Source of the DNA: a virus
Length of the DNA stretch: 51,205 nt
Virus record (IMG/VR): IMGVR_UViG_3300010403_000009
Location: 1 to 51,205 of that record
Reading direction: 5' to 3' (one strand)
The translations under genes and the position numbers were made by a program. The notes under the pieces were generated by a model that had not been told where the DNA came from, searched no databases, and saw nothing but the letters and a program-made list of their open reading frames with translations. Of this stretch, positions 40,730-47,782 are shown piece after piece; positions within the stretch are counted from its first letter, which is position 1, and each line of letters opens with the position of its first letter.

Positions 40730-41310
40730 CGGCTAACCCCTCGCATCCGTCCCAGCACCTCGGTACGTCCGCCTCCCATCGCACCCTCGGGCATGACTGG
40801 CGCGTTCGGATGCGTCAGTACGCGGTCGATCGGGACCGGCCCTCGGAGCCGCGTGATATCCGCGTCGAGTTCGTGGTGGACCTTCGAGTAGGCGCTCGCG
40901 AACTGCCCCCAGAAGTAGACCGAGGCAGCCGCATCAGCTCTCACGCTGGCCAGTTCGTCCTCAAGACGTTTGATCTCGGCGTGCAGAATCTCAGTTGGCG
41001 TGTCCACAGATATCTCCGGGCATAACTCGGCCCCTTTCCCCCATGGATAGCCATTGAGGTACTCAGCTCCCCTGTGCTTTACGCACTCCCTCCACGAGGG
41101 ATTCCACATACGACCGGGGTGCAATTGGGACAGCAGAGCCCGGAATTCAGCCTGACCGCCTGAGGTTTCGACTGACTGCGTGTCGTGACACAGTGGCACC
41201 GCTACCTTTCCGGGGAACGACCCCTTGAAGTCCGAGCGAACTTGTTTCACAATTGAAACGTACTGCGACGTTCCCTGCGATCCCAAGACGGCCCGATGGA
41301 CTTCCACCAC
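40726..41310 (-). CDS. Hypothetical protein, up to 194 aa
   Basis: The C-terminal 93 residues are well supported: a GTG at 41007 has GGAG six bases upstream and begins a coiled coil (LHAEIKRLEDELASVRADAAA). The frame stays open upstream to a GTG at 41310 through a Trp/Arg-rich part (MWNPSWRECVKHR). Which start is used is unclear; the upper part may be leader. Position in the pR-like operon between a winged-helix gene and Q corresponds to lambda O/P or nin genes. Confidence 0.55.
   Translation of the reverse strand: MVEVHRAVLGSQGTSQYVSIVKQVRSDFKGSFPGKVAVPLCHDTQSVETSGGQAEFRALLSQLHPGRMWNPSWRECVKHRGAEYLNGYPWGKGAELCPEISVDTPTEILHAEIKRLEDELASVRADAAASVYFWGQFASAYSKVHHELDADITRLRGPVPIDRVLTHPNAPVMPEGAMGGGRTEVLGRMRGVSR
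41244..41259. repeat. Inverted repeat GTTTCA-CAAT-TGAAAC
   Basis: Perfect 6-bp arms with 4 bases between, within the 5' part of the 194-aa gene. The arms equal those of the parS-like palindrome near attP, but the centre differs (CAAT in place of CG). May be a regulatory site for the same binding protein. Confidence 0.35.
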
Positions 41311-41317
41311 GGGCCGT
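41288..41317. repeat. Hairpin ACGGCCC-16-GGGCCGT
   Basis: Perfect 7-bp stem with TTTT only on the + strand side. It overlaps the first codons of the 194-aa frame and lies just past the winged-helix gene's stop. It may be a weak + strand terminator or a translation-blocking structure for the - gene. Confidence 0.4.
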
Positions 41318-41324
41318 TTTCATT

Positions 41325-41600
41325 TCAGAGCTGCGCGAAATCAATACTCGTCTGTGACGTCACGGCGCTCGATACGCCGTAAACCAGCAGGTAGCGCGCA
41401 ACCCTCTTCCCGTCTCCGACATCCACCATTCGCGATCGGATGTCGTGCCCCGCCTTCTTCAGATCCCAGATACGAGCTCCCAGCCGGAAGCAGCCGAACA
41501 TGTCGAGCGCTTCAAGAGGCGTGAGGGTTCGTCCTGACCTGAGGTAAGCCAGGATCTGATTGCACTGAGTCGCGGCATTCGATGACGCGTCAGTGCTCAT
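41325..41600 (-). CDS. Winged-helix DNA-binding protein, 91 aa
   Basis: CNQILAYLRSGRTLTPLEAL then FGCFRLGARIWDLKKAGHDI is a clear winged helix-turn-helix found in many phage proteins (helix, LTPLEAL turn, recognition helix, wing VDVGDGKRVARYLL). The start is an ATG overlapping the stop of the upstream frame. In the lambda-like order it takes the place of CII or O; which one is not decided. Confidence 0.75.
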   Translation of the reverse strand: MSTDASSNAATQCNQILAYLRSGRTLTPLEALDMFGCFRLGARIWDLKKAGHDIRSRMVDVGDGKRVARYLLVYGVSSAVTSQTSIDFAQL

Positions 41601-41830
41601 CGAGAGAGCGATCCGGACGCCCATGAGGTTGGTGCGTCGCTGTGATACAGCAGCTCGGACGGATCGAAATTCGCCGGTCCACGTTTGTATGCGCGGGTCT
41701 GGTACGGAATCTTGCGCACTAATTCGCCCTCGCCTTCGGAAACAGCGAACGCGAGAATGTGTCGCGTCTCGACCCGTTCAGTACCTTCGCTTCGAGCAGA
41801 CGATTTAACGGAAGACGGGACTTCGCCGTC
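41597..41830 (-). pseudogene. Protein-like frame lacking a start codon, 77 residues
   Basis: The frame TERVETRHILAFAVSEGEG... then RKIPYQTRAYKRGPANFDPS reads as a genuine conserved small phage protein, and its TGA overlaps the next gene's ATG. But no ATG, GTG or TTG precedes that core; the frame opens after a TAA. A good ATG exists upstream in another frame (next entry), so either a frameshift joins the two or the gene is damaged. Confidence 0.5.
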
Positions 41831-41880
41831 TTATGACGGGTCTCGTGCAGCATTTCGGTTTTCTCTGGCACAGTGCGCAT
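41719..41880 (-). CDS. Small basic protein, 53 aa (possible N-terminal half of a frameshifted gene)
   Basis: MRTVPEKTEMLHETRHKTAKS then basic Arg/Lys/Leu sequence. Overlaps the start-less frame by 112 bases. If the joining shift occurs near GAAGCGAAGGTAC, the product would combine this N-terminus with the conserved C-terminal part. Confidence 0.45.
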   Translation of the reverse strand: MRTVPEKTEMLHETRHKTAKSRLPLNRLLEAKVLNGSRRDTFSRSLFPKARAN

Positions 41881-41892
41881 AAGAAAAACGAA

Positions 41893-42114
41893 TTAGGCGG
41901 AGAGCGCTGAATCGCGCTTCGCAAATCCGCGCTTCTTGATCGGTAGCTTGGAAGCCTTGAACTTCCCTTTGCTCAGAACCTCGATCTGGAACGCCCGGTT
42001 TTCAGGGATCAGTCCGTCATCCCACTGCGAGATTGCCTGGGTGGTGCACTCGAGTGCCGCCGCCAGACCGGAGATGCCACCGAAGTGTTTAATGACGTCG
42101 CTGAGCTGATGCAT
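41893..42114 (-). CDS. cro: Cro-like / YdaS-like repressor, 73 aa
   Basis: LSDVIKHFGGISGLAAALECT then AISQWDDGLIPENRAFQIEVLSKGKF is the Cro/YdaS helix-turn-helix. A basic tail (KASKLPIKKRGF) follows. The ATG is one base from the predicted transcription start of the - promoter, so the message may be leaderless. It begins the pR-like operon leading to the Q-like gene, as cro does in lambda. Upstream in-frame starts would lie inside the promoter. Confidence 0.78.
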   Translation of the reverse strand: MHQLSDVIKHFGGISGLAAALECTTQAISQWDDGLIPENRAFQIEVLSKGKFKASKLPIKKRGFAKRDSALSA

Positions 42115-42121
42115 GCCCCCG

Positions 42122-42150
42122 AGCGTAAATCTACTTACTATTTTCGTCAA
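42122..42150 (-). promoter_or_regulatory. Early promoter pR (- strand)
   Basis: On the - strand TTGACG (42145-42150), a 17-bp spacer and TACGCT (42122-42127). The + early promoter 600 bp away has the same hexamers and spacing. Two operators overlap it. Start of transcription would be at about 42115, next to the Cro ATG. Confidence 0.75.
42125..42138 (-). promoter_or_regulatory. Operator OR1 (on -10 of pR)
   Basis: GTAAGTAGATTTAC on the - strand, an inverted repeat (GTAA..TTAC) that covers the spacer end and the first bases of the -10 box. Confidence 0.7.
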
Positions 42151-42160
42151 GTCGCCTTAC
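42147..42160 (-). promoter_or_regulatory. Operator OR2 (on -35 of pR)
   Basis: GTAAGGCGACTTGA on the - strand, its last bases being the start of the -35 box. Centre lies 22 bp from OR1, two helical turns. Confidence 0.7.
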
Positions 42161-42178
42161 TCACACCCGCCCGCAAGC

Positions 42179-42192
42179 GTAAGTACACTTAC
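42179..42192 (+). promoter_or_regulatory. Operator OR3 (next to repressor start)
   Basis: GTAAGTACACTTAC, the most symmetrical of the five operators (GTAAGT-AC-ACTTAC). It overlaps a possible -10 (TAAGTA, 42180-42185) for the repressor gene, whose GTG follows 5 bases later. Binding here should switch the repressor gene off, as OR3 does in lambda. Confidence 0.7.
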
Positions 42193-42196
42193 AAAT

Positions 42197-42643
42197 GTGA
42201 CAGTAAAGAAAAAACGTGAGCGCGATCCCCGTGCGATCATTCGCGGGATCAAGATCAGGGAAGCCCGCATGGAGCGCGACCTATCGCAGGAAGCTGTTGC
42301 CAAGGCGTTGGCCCTAAAAAGTCGCGAGGCTGTCTCGCAATGGGAACGTGGCGACGTAGGCGAGCTCGAGCGAACCAACCGGCTCGGGCTATGCAAACTG
42401 CTTGGTTTTGAGGAACGCGAGCTACTATTGGACCCGGACAGCGCTCCCCCGGAGTTCGAAATGCCACTCAGTCGTGAGGCGAAGAGCGTTGCTTACAGGT
42501 GGGACGACCTGCCCGAGACTCTGCGCGGATGGCTCAAGCAACGGATGTCAGAAGCCGAAACAATGCAGCGCAAGTCACCAGGGCTCGCGAAGCATGTTTT
42601 CCCTGAATTAGACGACCCGCCGAAGCCAAAGAAAAAGCCCTAG
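42197..42643 (+). CDS. cI: CI-like prophage repressor without peptidase domain, 148 aa
   Basis: GTG start 5 bases after OR3, so probably leaderless or nearly so. XRE-type helix-turn-helix at about 18-72 (IKIREARMERDLSQEAVAKA then REAVSQWERGDVG). The last about 75 residues (EFEMPLSREAKSVAYRWDDLP...) are short and charged and contain no S24/LexA-type Ser-Lys cleavage domain. Operators flank the gene on both sides as in lambda. Without self-cleavage, induction must act some other way. It could in principle be a Cro, but its place between the operator sets favours CI. Confidence 0.75.
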   Translation: MTVKKKRERDPRAIIRGIKIREARMERDLSQEAVAKALALKSREAVSQWERGDVGELERTNRLGLCKLLGFEERELLLDPDSAPPEFEMPLSREAKSVAYRWDDLPETLRGWLKQRMSEAETMQRKSPGLAKHVFPELDDPPKPKKKP

Positions 42644-42689
42644 TGCACCGCGTCATAGGGAACGGTTTCACCTTTTTGCGCCATCGAAC

Positions 42690-42703
42690 GTAAGCGCACT
42701 TGA
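42690..42703 (+). promoter_or_regulatory. Operator OL at -35 of pL
   Basis: GTAAGCGCACTTGA, ending in the -35 box. Matches OR2 in pattern (GTAAGnnnACTTGA). Confidence 0.7.
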
Positions 42704-42728
42704 CATCCGGCGTAAGCCGATTTACGCT
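42700..42728 (+). promoter_or_regulatory. Early promoter pL (+ strand)
   Basis: TTGACA (42700-42705), 17-bp spacer, TACGCT (42723-42728). Drives the long + early operon; first gene starts 41 bases downstream of the -10. Confidence 0.75.
42712..42725 (+). promoter_or_regulatory. Operator OL at -10 of pL
   Basis: GTAAGCCGATTTAC, 12 of 14 identical to OR1 in the same relation to the promoter. Centre 22 bp from the upstream operator. Confidence 0.7.
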
Positions 42729-42768
42729 TCATCTCACTCGCTGGATCACCCAGCGCAGGAGACGCGAA

Positions 42769-42873
42769 GTGCCCTCACTCAAACAGGACCTGCTCTGGAT
42801 CGCCCTCGGCGCCGTTGAGATCAGCGTGGGTTTCGCTATCGTCGCGCTGGCCGTGCAGGCGGTGCTCTCGTGA
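42769..42873 (+). CDS. 34-aa single-span membrane protein
   Basis: GTG with AGGAG upstream. Short polar start (PSLKQDLLW) then a hydrophobic segment to the end (IALGAVEISVGFAIVALAV). First gene from pL. Very small membrane proteins in this place may act in exclusion or host inhibition; no evidence here. Confidence 0.6.
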   Translation: MPSLKQDLLWIALGAVEISVGFAIVALAVQAVLS

Positions 42874-42989
42874 GCTACTGGTTCACCACAGACCCCGTTC
42901 CCGCCCTCGTGCGTTCGGTCAGCCCCGTATTCGAGTGCGACGACCGGGAGATTCTGGCGCGCTCGATTGAAATCGAGGTGGCGTCGTGA
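42870..42989 (+). CDS. Hypothetical 39-aa protein
   Basis: GTG sharing GTGA with the previous stop and itself ending in GTGA with the next gene. Acidic (FECDDREILARSIEIEVAS). Support is the coupling alone. Confidence 0.5.
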   Translation: MSYWFTTDPVPALVRSVSPVFECDDREILARSIEIEVAS

Positions 42990-43171
42990 GTATCCGCTCA
43001 CAAGAAAGGACCGCCTCTGAATCGCTCGCGATTGAACGCAAGGCACGCCGTCTCGCGCTGGAGATCGCGAAGCTCGAATCGAGCCCATTGATGCGCGACT
43101 ACGTGCCGACCCATATCCAACAACTCGCGAAGGACTTGCTAGCCGTTGTCGGCCCGCACGAAGAGCCATGA
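42986..43171 (+). CDS. Helical charged protein, 61 aa
   Basis: GTG in a GTGA overlap. A long amphipathic helix (SLAIERKARRLALEIAKLES). Ends in ATGA with the next gene. Unknown. Confidence 0.6.
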   Translation: MSIRSQERTASESLAIERKARRLALEIAKLESSPLMRDYVPTHIQQLAKDLLAVVGPHEEP

Positions 43172-43392
43172 GCATTCAGAGAGTAGAAGGGATCGAACCC
43201 ACCGGACTGCCCGATGCAGAGACCGACTATCTGGATGCGCTCCAGCTCATCCAGTCGGCCGTCGAAGCAATGGCACGACTACGCACGAAGCTCACCGGCT
43301 CCGGCGCTGAAGCGGCCCGCTCGATCTCCATCGCCATCACGCAGGTTGAAGGCGGCGAGCTCTGGCTGAAAAAGGGATGGGCGCAGAAGTGA
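43168..43392 (+). CDS. Hypothetical 74-aa helical protein
   Basis: Helical (DYLDALQLIQSAVEAMARLRTKL then GAEAARSISIAITQVEGGELWL). Both ends coupled. The closing SIAITQVEGGELWL is reminiscent of small phage Acb/Arc-like helpers but is not a firm match. Confidence 0.55.
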   Translation: MSIQRVEGIEPTGLPDAETDYLDALQLIQSAVEAMARLRTKLTGSGAEAARSISIAITQVEGGELWLKKGWAQK

Positions 43393-43694
43393 CTACTTCC
43401 CACACCGTCAGTGCCTCTTGCGCAGAGAACTGTGCTTCTCACCGGACCAATCCATACGGAGCGGTGTACGCATGCGATTGCCCGGCCGGCGTGGGCAAGC
43501 CGCGCTTCAAAGTGACCGCGATCATCAAGTACCACATTGAGGTGGGAACCTTCGCCGCAGGTTCGTCCGATGAAGCGCAGCGATTGGCCGAAGACACTGA
43601 CCGCTGGCACGCGATTTCAAACAACTCTCGCGGCGGTATCTATGACACGCAGGTAGAGGCGGAGTCGGATGATCTCCAAGGTAAACAACTATGA
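43389..43694 (+). CDS. Hypothetical 101-aa protein
   Basis: GTG in a GTGA overlap preferred over an ATG four codons upstream that lacks room for a ribosome site. A Cys-rich start (CAENCASH...YACDCPAG) then a small alpha/beta part (FKVTAIIKYHIEVGTFAAGS...DEAQRLAEDTD). The second half resembles the next gene's product in strand-helix order, suggesting an old duplication. Confidence 0.55.
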   Translation: MTTSHTVSASCAENCASHRTNPYGAVYACDCPAGVGKPRFKVTAIIKYHIEVGTFAAGSSDEAQRLAEDTDRWHAISNNSRGGIYDTQVEAESDDLQGKQL

Positions 43695-43900
43695 GCAAAG
43701 CAAAAGCATCCGGTCATGTCTTCGTTGTGGCGCGCAAGTACATCGTACAAGTCCAGCATGAGGTCACCGCGAATTCTCTGGCCGAGGCTGTCGGCAAACT
43801 CGCGCAACTCAAGTACGACGACTTCAGCGAATACGGCGAGCAGATCGAAACGGTCGATGAAACCGCATGGCTTCGCGACGCAATCGAGAACAAGCCGTGA
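43691..43900 (+). CDS. Hypothetical 69-aa alpha/beta protein
   Basis: HVFVVARKYIVQVQHEVTANSLAEAVGKL: strand, strand, helix, and an acidic end. Similar order to the C-terminal half of the preceding protein. Coupled to both neighbours. Confidence 0.6.
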   Translation: MSKAKASGHVFVVARKYIVQVQHEVTANSLAEAVGKLAQLKYDDFSEYGEQIETVDETAWLRDAIENKP

Positions 43901-44193
43901 AATTCCCCATCGGTCCCGATGACAGGATTCCGCGCGCGTGGCTCAAAGGAAAGGCAATGGACATCAACAAGGCCGCTGAAATCGTCTATGCCGGCGCACC
44001 CGGCAATCTGGAGGCACCTGTGCTCACACCACTACCGACTGCCGAAGTGCTCCACCTGCGCGTGGAGAACAAGCAGCGCACGCTGGCTCGTCTCGCTCGG
44101 GAGATCGCCGAGAAGGAACAGCGCGTCTCGGATCTGGCCCACGAGATCTGGCTGCTCAAGCTGGAACGCGAGGGAGTGCAGAGTCATGGCTGA
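43897..44193 (+). CDS. Coiled-coil protein, 98 aa (or 78 aa)
   Basis: The GTG is coupled to the previous stop, but an internal ATG at 43957 has a better ribosome site (AGGAAAGG). The C-terminal half is a strong coiled coil (LARLAREIAEKEQRVSDLAHE). Unknown role. Confidence 0.6.
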   Translation: MKFPIGPDDRIPRAWLKGKAMDINKAAEIVYAGAPGNLEAPVLTPLPTAEVLHLRVENKQRTLARLAREIAEKEQRVSDLAHEIWLLKLEREGVQSHG

Positions 44194-44404
44194 TTGCGCA
44201 GATGCCAACATCGCATCGATCCGCGAGCTTGCGAAGACGGCTGACGCCGAGACGCTGCGCGAGATTGTGAACCTCCTGTGCGACCGTATCGAGACTGCGC
44301 AGCGCCTGAACGAGAAGGTTCAGCGCGGCCTCGCTGCACAGAAAACCCACATCGAGGAAGCGCAGCGCGAGATTCGTCGTTTGTCGGAGGTGCGCCGTGG
44401 CTGA
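44186..44404 (+). CDS. Coiled-coil protein, 72 aa
   Basis: Helical throughout (ASIRELAKTADAETLREIVN then EKVQRGLAAQKTHIEEAQRE). Directly follows another coiled-coil protein, so the two might pair. Function unknown. Confidence 0.6.
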   Translation: MADCADANIASIRELAKTADAETLREIVNLLCDRIETAQRLNEKVQRGLAAQKTHIEEAQREIRRLSEVRRG

Positions 44405-44789
44405 CTTTTTCGACATGCTACCGAAGCGCGACCCAAAGATGGATGCGCGCATTCTGGACTCGCTTTACCCGAGCGACTTCTTTCCGAAGAAGGGCGAGTA
44501 CTTCCGCGTTCGGGCTTGCACGATCGCGGATCGCAGCTACATGGGCGACATCTGGCTCTGTATCGAATCTCAGCAACACTGCGCGGTTGGCAAGCGAGTG
44601 CTGAGTTCGTATTCAGGGCTTGACCCGAGGCCCAGCATCATCGGCGGATTGGGTGAGGTGAAGTCCTTCGTTGCTGGCGACGTGATCTTCTACGACTGCA
44701 CGCAGATTTGGGCGGCTGTTGAAGAGGATCGTGGCGCGCCAGTCGAACTCCCCGCCAAACCATCGTCTGATGAAACGGTGCAGTCGTGA
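44397..44789 (+). CDS. Hypothetical 130-aa beta-rich protein
   Basis: GTG start. GEYFRVRACTIADRSYMGDIWLC and KSFVAGDVIFYDCTQIW suggest a small beta-barrel. No recognised motif. Confidence 0.6.
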   Translation: MADFFDMLPKRDPKMDARILDSLYPSDFFPKKGEYFRVRACTIADRSYMGDIWLCIESQQHCAVGKRVLSSYSGLDPRPSIIGGLGEVKSFVAGDVIFYDCTQIWAAVEEDRGAPVELPAKPSSDETVQS

Positions 44790-44823
44790 GTCCGCTCCCT
44801 GACGATCACCAAGGTAGGAAGCC

Positions 44824-45135
44824 ATGAGCACATCGCGATACACCGTCGAGATTCTCGCTTCCGGCCAGCCGCGAGCTTATGCGGATTCGAGATCTCATGT
44901 GCGCGTGACCATCGAATACTTCTTCGCATGGCTCGGCGATCCGAAAGATCCGCGCTCAGCATGGAAGGTGAACGAGTCGTGGACCGAAGAGAAGATCCGC
45001 GCGCTGCTCCCGCATCTGCGCTGCGGGTTTACCGAGAACACCGAGTGGAAACTTGGCAGCGCGAAGCTCGACTGGCTCAAGCAAGTGAGCCCCGGCGTAT
45101 GGGAATTCCACACAAGCGAGCCCTTCAATGACTGA
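44824..45135 (+). CDS. Hypothetical 103-aa protein
   Basis: ATG with AGGAAG upstream; begins after a 34-base gap, one of the few breaks in this operon. SHVRVTIEYFFAWLGDPKDP and EWKLGSAKLDWLKQVSPGVWEF. Unknown. Overlaps the next gene by 8 bases. Confidence 0.6.
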   Translation: MSTSRYTVEILASGQPRAYADSRSHVRVTIEYFFAWLGDPKDPRSAWKVNESWTEEKIRALLPHLRCGFTENTEWKLGSAKLDWLKQVSPGVWEFHTSEPFND

Positions 45136-45487
45136 TCCGCTCACCAATGAACAACAGGTGCATGCGCGCCCGCTGCCGGTGACAGATGTCGATCTCGCAT
45201 TCGGCGGGAAGATGGACAAGCTGCTACCGCTCTATCGGAGTCTTCCCGAAGAGTTCCAGCACGAGCACGATCAATTCTCGCCGCTCGTCAATCGCTGGTT
45301 CTTCAGCGGGCTCGACAAGACGTTGCTCAAAGCGAAAGACGGCATCGACGAGAAGATGGCATGGCGACACCTCGCCGCGATCATGCGGAGTTTTGAGCCG
45401 AAACACGAGCACAAGGTCGCCGGTGTCGCATGGCTCATGTCTCAGTGGTTTGAGCCGGTGACCGCACTCCAGCGGAGCACCCCATGA
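45128..45487 (+). CDS. Hypothetical 119-aa protein upstream of recombination genes
   Basis: GGKMDKLLPLYRSLPEEF... then RWFFSGLDKTLLKAKDGID and AAIMRSFEPKHEHKVAGVAW look like a conserved helical phage protein, though I cannot name a family. It is coupled to the following membrane protein and probably belongs to the recombination module. Confidence 0.65.
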   Translation: MTDPLTNEQQVHARPLPVTDVDLAFGGKMDKLLPLYRSLPEEFQHEHDQFSPLVNRWFFSGLDKTLLKAKDGIDEKMAWRHLAAIMRSFEPKHEHKVAGVAWLMSQWFEPVTALQRSTP

Positions 45488-45648
45488 AGCCCGAGACGGC
45501 AGGAATGATCGTCTGCGGCGTCTTCATCCTGATCGCCATCGTGTGCGCGGTCGCAGATTTCGAAGCCCGCAAGCCCAAGAAGAACATTCGGCTCCCGCGC
45601 CATGTTGCATGGGACCGCGCAGCCAAATATTACGGAGATACGGAATGA
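45484..45648 (+). CDS. Small single-span membrane protein, 54 aa
   Basis: One hydrophobic segment (AGMIVCGVFILIAIVCAVA) followed by a basic tail (EARKPKKNIRLPRHVAWDR). Coupled with the ERF gene by ATGA. Confidence 0.6.
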   Translation: MKPETAGMIVCGVFILIAIVCAVADFEARKPKKNIRLPRHVAWDRAAKYYGDTE

Positions 45649-46400
45649 GCGTCATTGTGAAACAGGACGGCACGCTGGCCACGCGCGATCAGGCGCCGGT
45701 TGCGAGCTTGCTCGAAGTGATCAGCCGGGCAGCATCCGACCCGTCCGTGGACATCGAGAAGATGGAGCGGCTGATGGCCATGCACGAGCGCATCACCGCG
45801 CGCCAGGCTGAGGCTGCGTTCAGCGCCGCCATGTCGGCCGCGCAGGCGGAGATGAAGCGGGTATCGGCCGATGCCACCAATCCCCAGACACGCAGCGACT
45901 ACGCCTCCTACGGCAAGCTGGATAGCGTTCTGCGGCCAATCTATACCCGCCACGGGTTCTCGCTGACGTTCAGCGATGGCGAGACCGCGAAGCCGGAACA
46001 CGTCCGCGTGGTGTGCTTGGTGCGCCACACGGCTGGCCACAAAGAGACGCACTGGAAGGACATGCCCGCCGATGGCAAGGGCGCCAAGGGCGGCGACGTG
46101 ATGACGAAGACCCACGCGGCCGGCGCGGCCCAGCAGTACGGCATGCGTTACCTGCTCAAGGGCATCTTCAACGTCGCTATCGGTGAGAACGACAACGACG
46201 GGAACGCGGCTGACGAGACGATCACCGAGCAGCAGGCCGCTGACCTTGAGGCGCTCTGCACCGAGGTGGGCGCGCGCCCCGACAAGTTCCGCGAGCTGTT
46301 CTGCAAGGTCGAGACCTTCGACCAGATCCCCGCCAAGAATTACGACGCCTGTGTGGCCGAGTTGCGGCGCTATGGCAAGAACCGGAGCGCTGGCAAGTGA
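45645..46400 (+). CDS. erf: ERF-family single-strand annealing protein
   Basis: 251 aa. EKMERLMAMHERITARQAEAAF, then FSAAMSAAQAEM..VSADATNPQTRSDYASYGKLD and IYTRHGFSLTFSD match the ERF superfamily of P22-like recombinases. These pair and anneal single strands during phage recombination and circularisation. The C-terminal part holds DGNAADETITEQQAADLEAL, an acidic tail common to many. The next gene is an exonuclease, the usual partner. Confidence 0.85.
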   Translation: MSVIVKQDGTLATRDQAPVASLLEVISRAASDPSVDIEKMERLMAMHERITARQAEAAFSAAMSAAQAEMKRVSADATNPQTRSDYASYGKLDSVLRPIYTRHGFSLTFSDGETAKPEHVRVVCLVRHTAGHKETHWKDMPADGKGAKGGDVMTKTHAAGAAQQYGMRYLLKGIFNVAIGENDNDGNAADETITEQQAADLEALCTEVGARPDKFRELFCKVETFDQIPAKNYDACVAELRRYGKNRSAGK

Positions 46401-47008
46401 TCGAGATATTCGACTGCGAGCAGAACAGCGATGCCTGGTACGCCGCGCGGCTCGGGCTGCCGACAGCCAGCGAGTTCAAGTCGATCCTCGCCAAGGGCGA
46501 AGGAAAGATGCGCCGGAGCTACATGCTGAAGCTCATAGGCGAGGTTCTGACGGGCGAGCGCGAGGACAGCTACTCGAACGACCATATGGAGCGCGGGCAC
46601 GCCCACGAGCCTGACGCTCGCAATCTCTACATGTTTCAGCGTGACGTAGAGATTCAGCGCGTCGGATTCATCAAGAACGGGCCGAAGGGGTGCAGCCCCG
46701 ATGGGCTGGTGGGCAAGAACGGGATGATGGAGACAAAGTCGAAGATGTCTCACCTACATCTCGATGTGCTCCTCCGCAACCGCCTGCCGCCTGAGCATAC
46801 CGCGCAGTGCCAAGGTGCGTTGTGGGTGGCTGAGCGCGAGTGGATCGACTTCTGCTCGTACCGCCCAAAGTTGCCGCTAGTCGTCATCCGCGTGTTCCGG
46901 GACGAGATCTACATCAAGAATCTCGCCTCCGAGGTAGACGCATTCCTCGCGGAAATGAACGAGCTGATGGCTCGCGTCAGCGAGTACAGGATTTCGGAGG
47001 CCGCGTAA
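46397..47008 (+). CDS. YqaJ-type recombination exonuclease (lambda exo-like)
   Basis: 203 aa from a GTG in a GTGA overlap. NSDAWYAARLGLPTASEFKSI and ERGHAHEPDAR match the YqaJ viral recombinase family. Catalytic residues are SPDG (D102) and ETK (E112, K114). It degrades one strand from DNA ends to make a substrate for the ERF protein. Operon order erf-exo is the typical pair. Confidence 0.88.
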   Translation: MIEIFDCEQNSDAWYAARLGLPTASEFKSILAKGEGKMRRSYMLKLIGEVLTGEREDSYSNDHMERGHAHEPDARNLYMFQRDVEIQRVGFIKNGPKGCSPDGLVGKNGMMETKSKMSHLHLDVLLRNRLPPEHTAQCQGALWVAEREWIDFCSYRPKLPLVVIRVFRDEIYIKNLASEVDAFLAEMNELMARVSEYRISEAA

Positions 47009-47433
47009 TGGCTGAGATCTTCCAGAAGCGCACTCTCTCCGGCTGGATACCGGCCGATGAGCCGAGCCAGGCGGAATGGCGCAAGCAGAAGTTGGGCGAG
47101 GTGTACCGCGGGAAGTTCGCGAAGCCGCGCAACTACAAGCACCACTGCCAGTTCATGGCCCTGCTGGAGCTGACCTTCAACAATCAGGAGCAATACGACA
47201 ACGAGCGCATGTTCCGCCGCGCCGTGGCGCTGGAGGCTGGCTTCGTCGATACGATCATCACGCTCGACGGCGAGGTGCATCTGATTCCGAAGTCCTACAG
47301 CTACGACGAGCTGCCGGACGAAGACGATTTCACCAAAGAGTTCGGGGCGGCCATGACTGTGTGCGCGAGAATCCTGCGCATGGCCGCCCCCGAGCTCGAG
47401 CACGAAGTCTCGAAGTACGCGGTGGCCGCGTGA
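47008..47433 (+). CDS. DUF1367-family protein, 141 aa
   Basis: AEIFQKRTLSGWIPADEPSQAEW then GEVYRGKFAKPRNYKHHCQFMALLELTF matches the DUF1367 phage family. The family is commonly next to recombination genes and its role is unknown. The rest has VDTIITLDGEVHLIPKS. Overlaps the exonuclease by one base. Confidence 0.8.
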   Translation: MAEIFQKRTLSGWIPADEPSQAEWRKQKLGEVYRGKFAKPRNYKHHCQFMALLELTFNNQEQYDNERMFRRAVALEAGFVDTIITLDGEVHLIPKSYSYDELPDEDDFTKEFGAAMTVCARILRMAAPELEHEVSKYAVAA

Positions 47434-47780
47434 CCTTCCGTAGCTCACCAATTCTTCGGATGTCGAAAGGCGAGACCTGCGTTCGCTGCAATCGCCGGCA
47501 TGAGAGCGTGGTGGGCGCGCACTACACAGGCGTACGTCGCGGCTCGTACGGTGGCGGCTTGGGGATCAAGGTGCACGACTGCCTCGTGGCGGACCTCTGC
47601 CAGGAATGCCACGCCTACATCGATACCCTCTCGCGCGACAAAGAGGGCCGCTGGGGCCACAGCGAAGAATTCCTTCACTACATCGCACTGACCGTTGCCA
47701 AGCGCTTTGAGAGCGGCAAGTACCGCATCGGGCACGAGGCTCTGGTCCCCGAAGCTCTTGTTTCGAAAACCGGAGAATAA
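47430..47780 (+). CDS. Zinc-finger nuclease-like protein (DUF1364-like), 116 aa
   Basis: GTG in a GTGA overlap. CVRCNRRHESVVGAHYTG... then CLVADLCQECHAYID: two Cys pairs and a central H-Y and C-H-x-x-I-D resemble the DUF1364/Rap-like HNH nucleases near phage recombination genes. Family fit is moderate. Confidence 0.65.
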   Translation: MTFRSSPILRMSKGETCVRCNRRHESVVGAHYTGVRRGSYGGGLGIKVHDCLVADLCQECHAYIDTLSRDKEGRWGHSEEFLHYIALTVAKRFESGKYRIGHEALVPEALVSKTGE

Positions 47781-47782
47781 CT

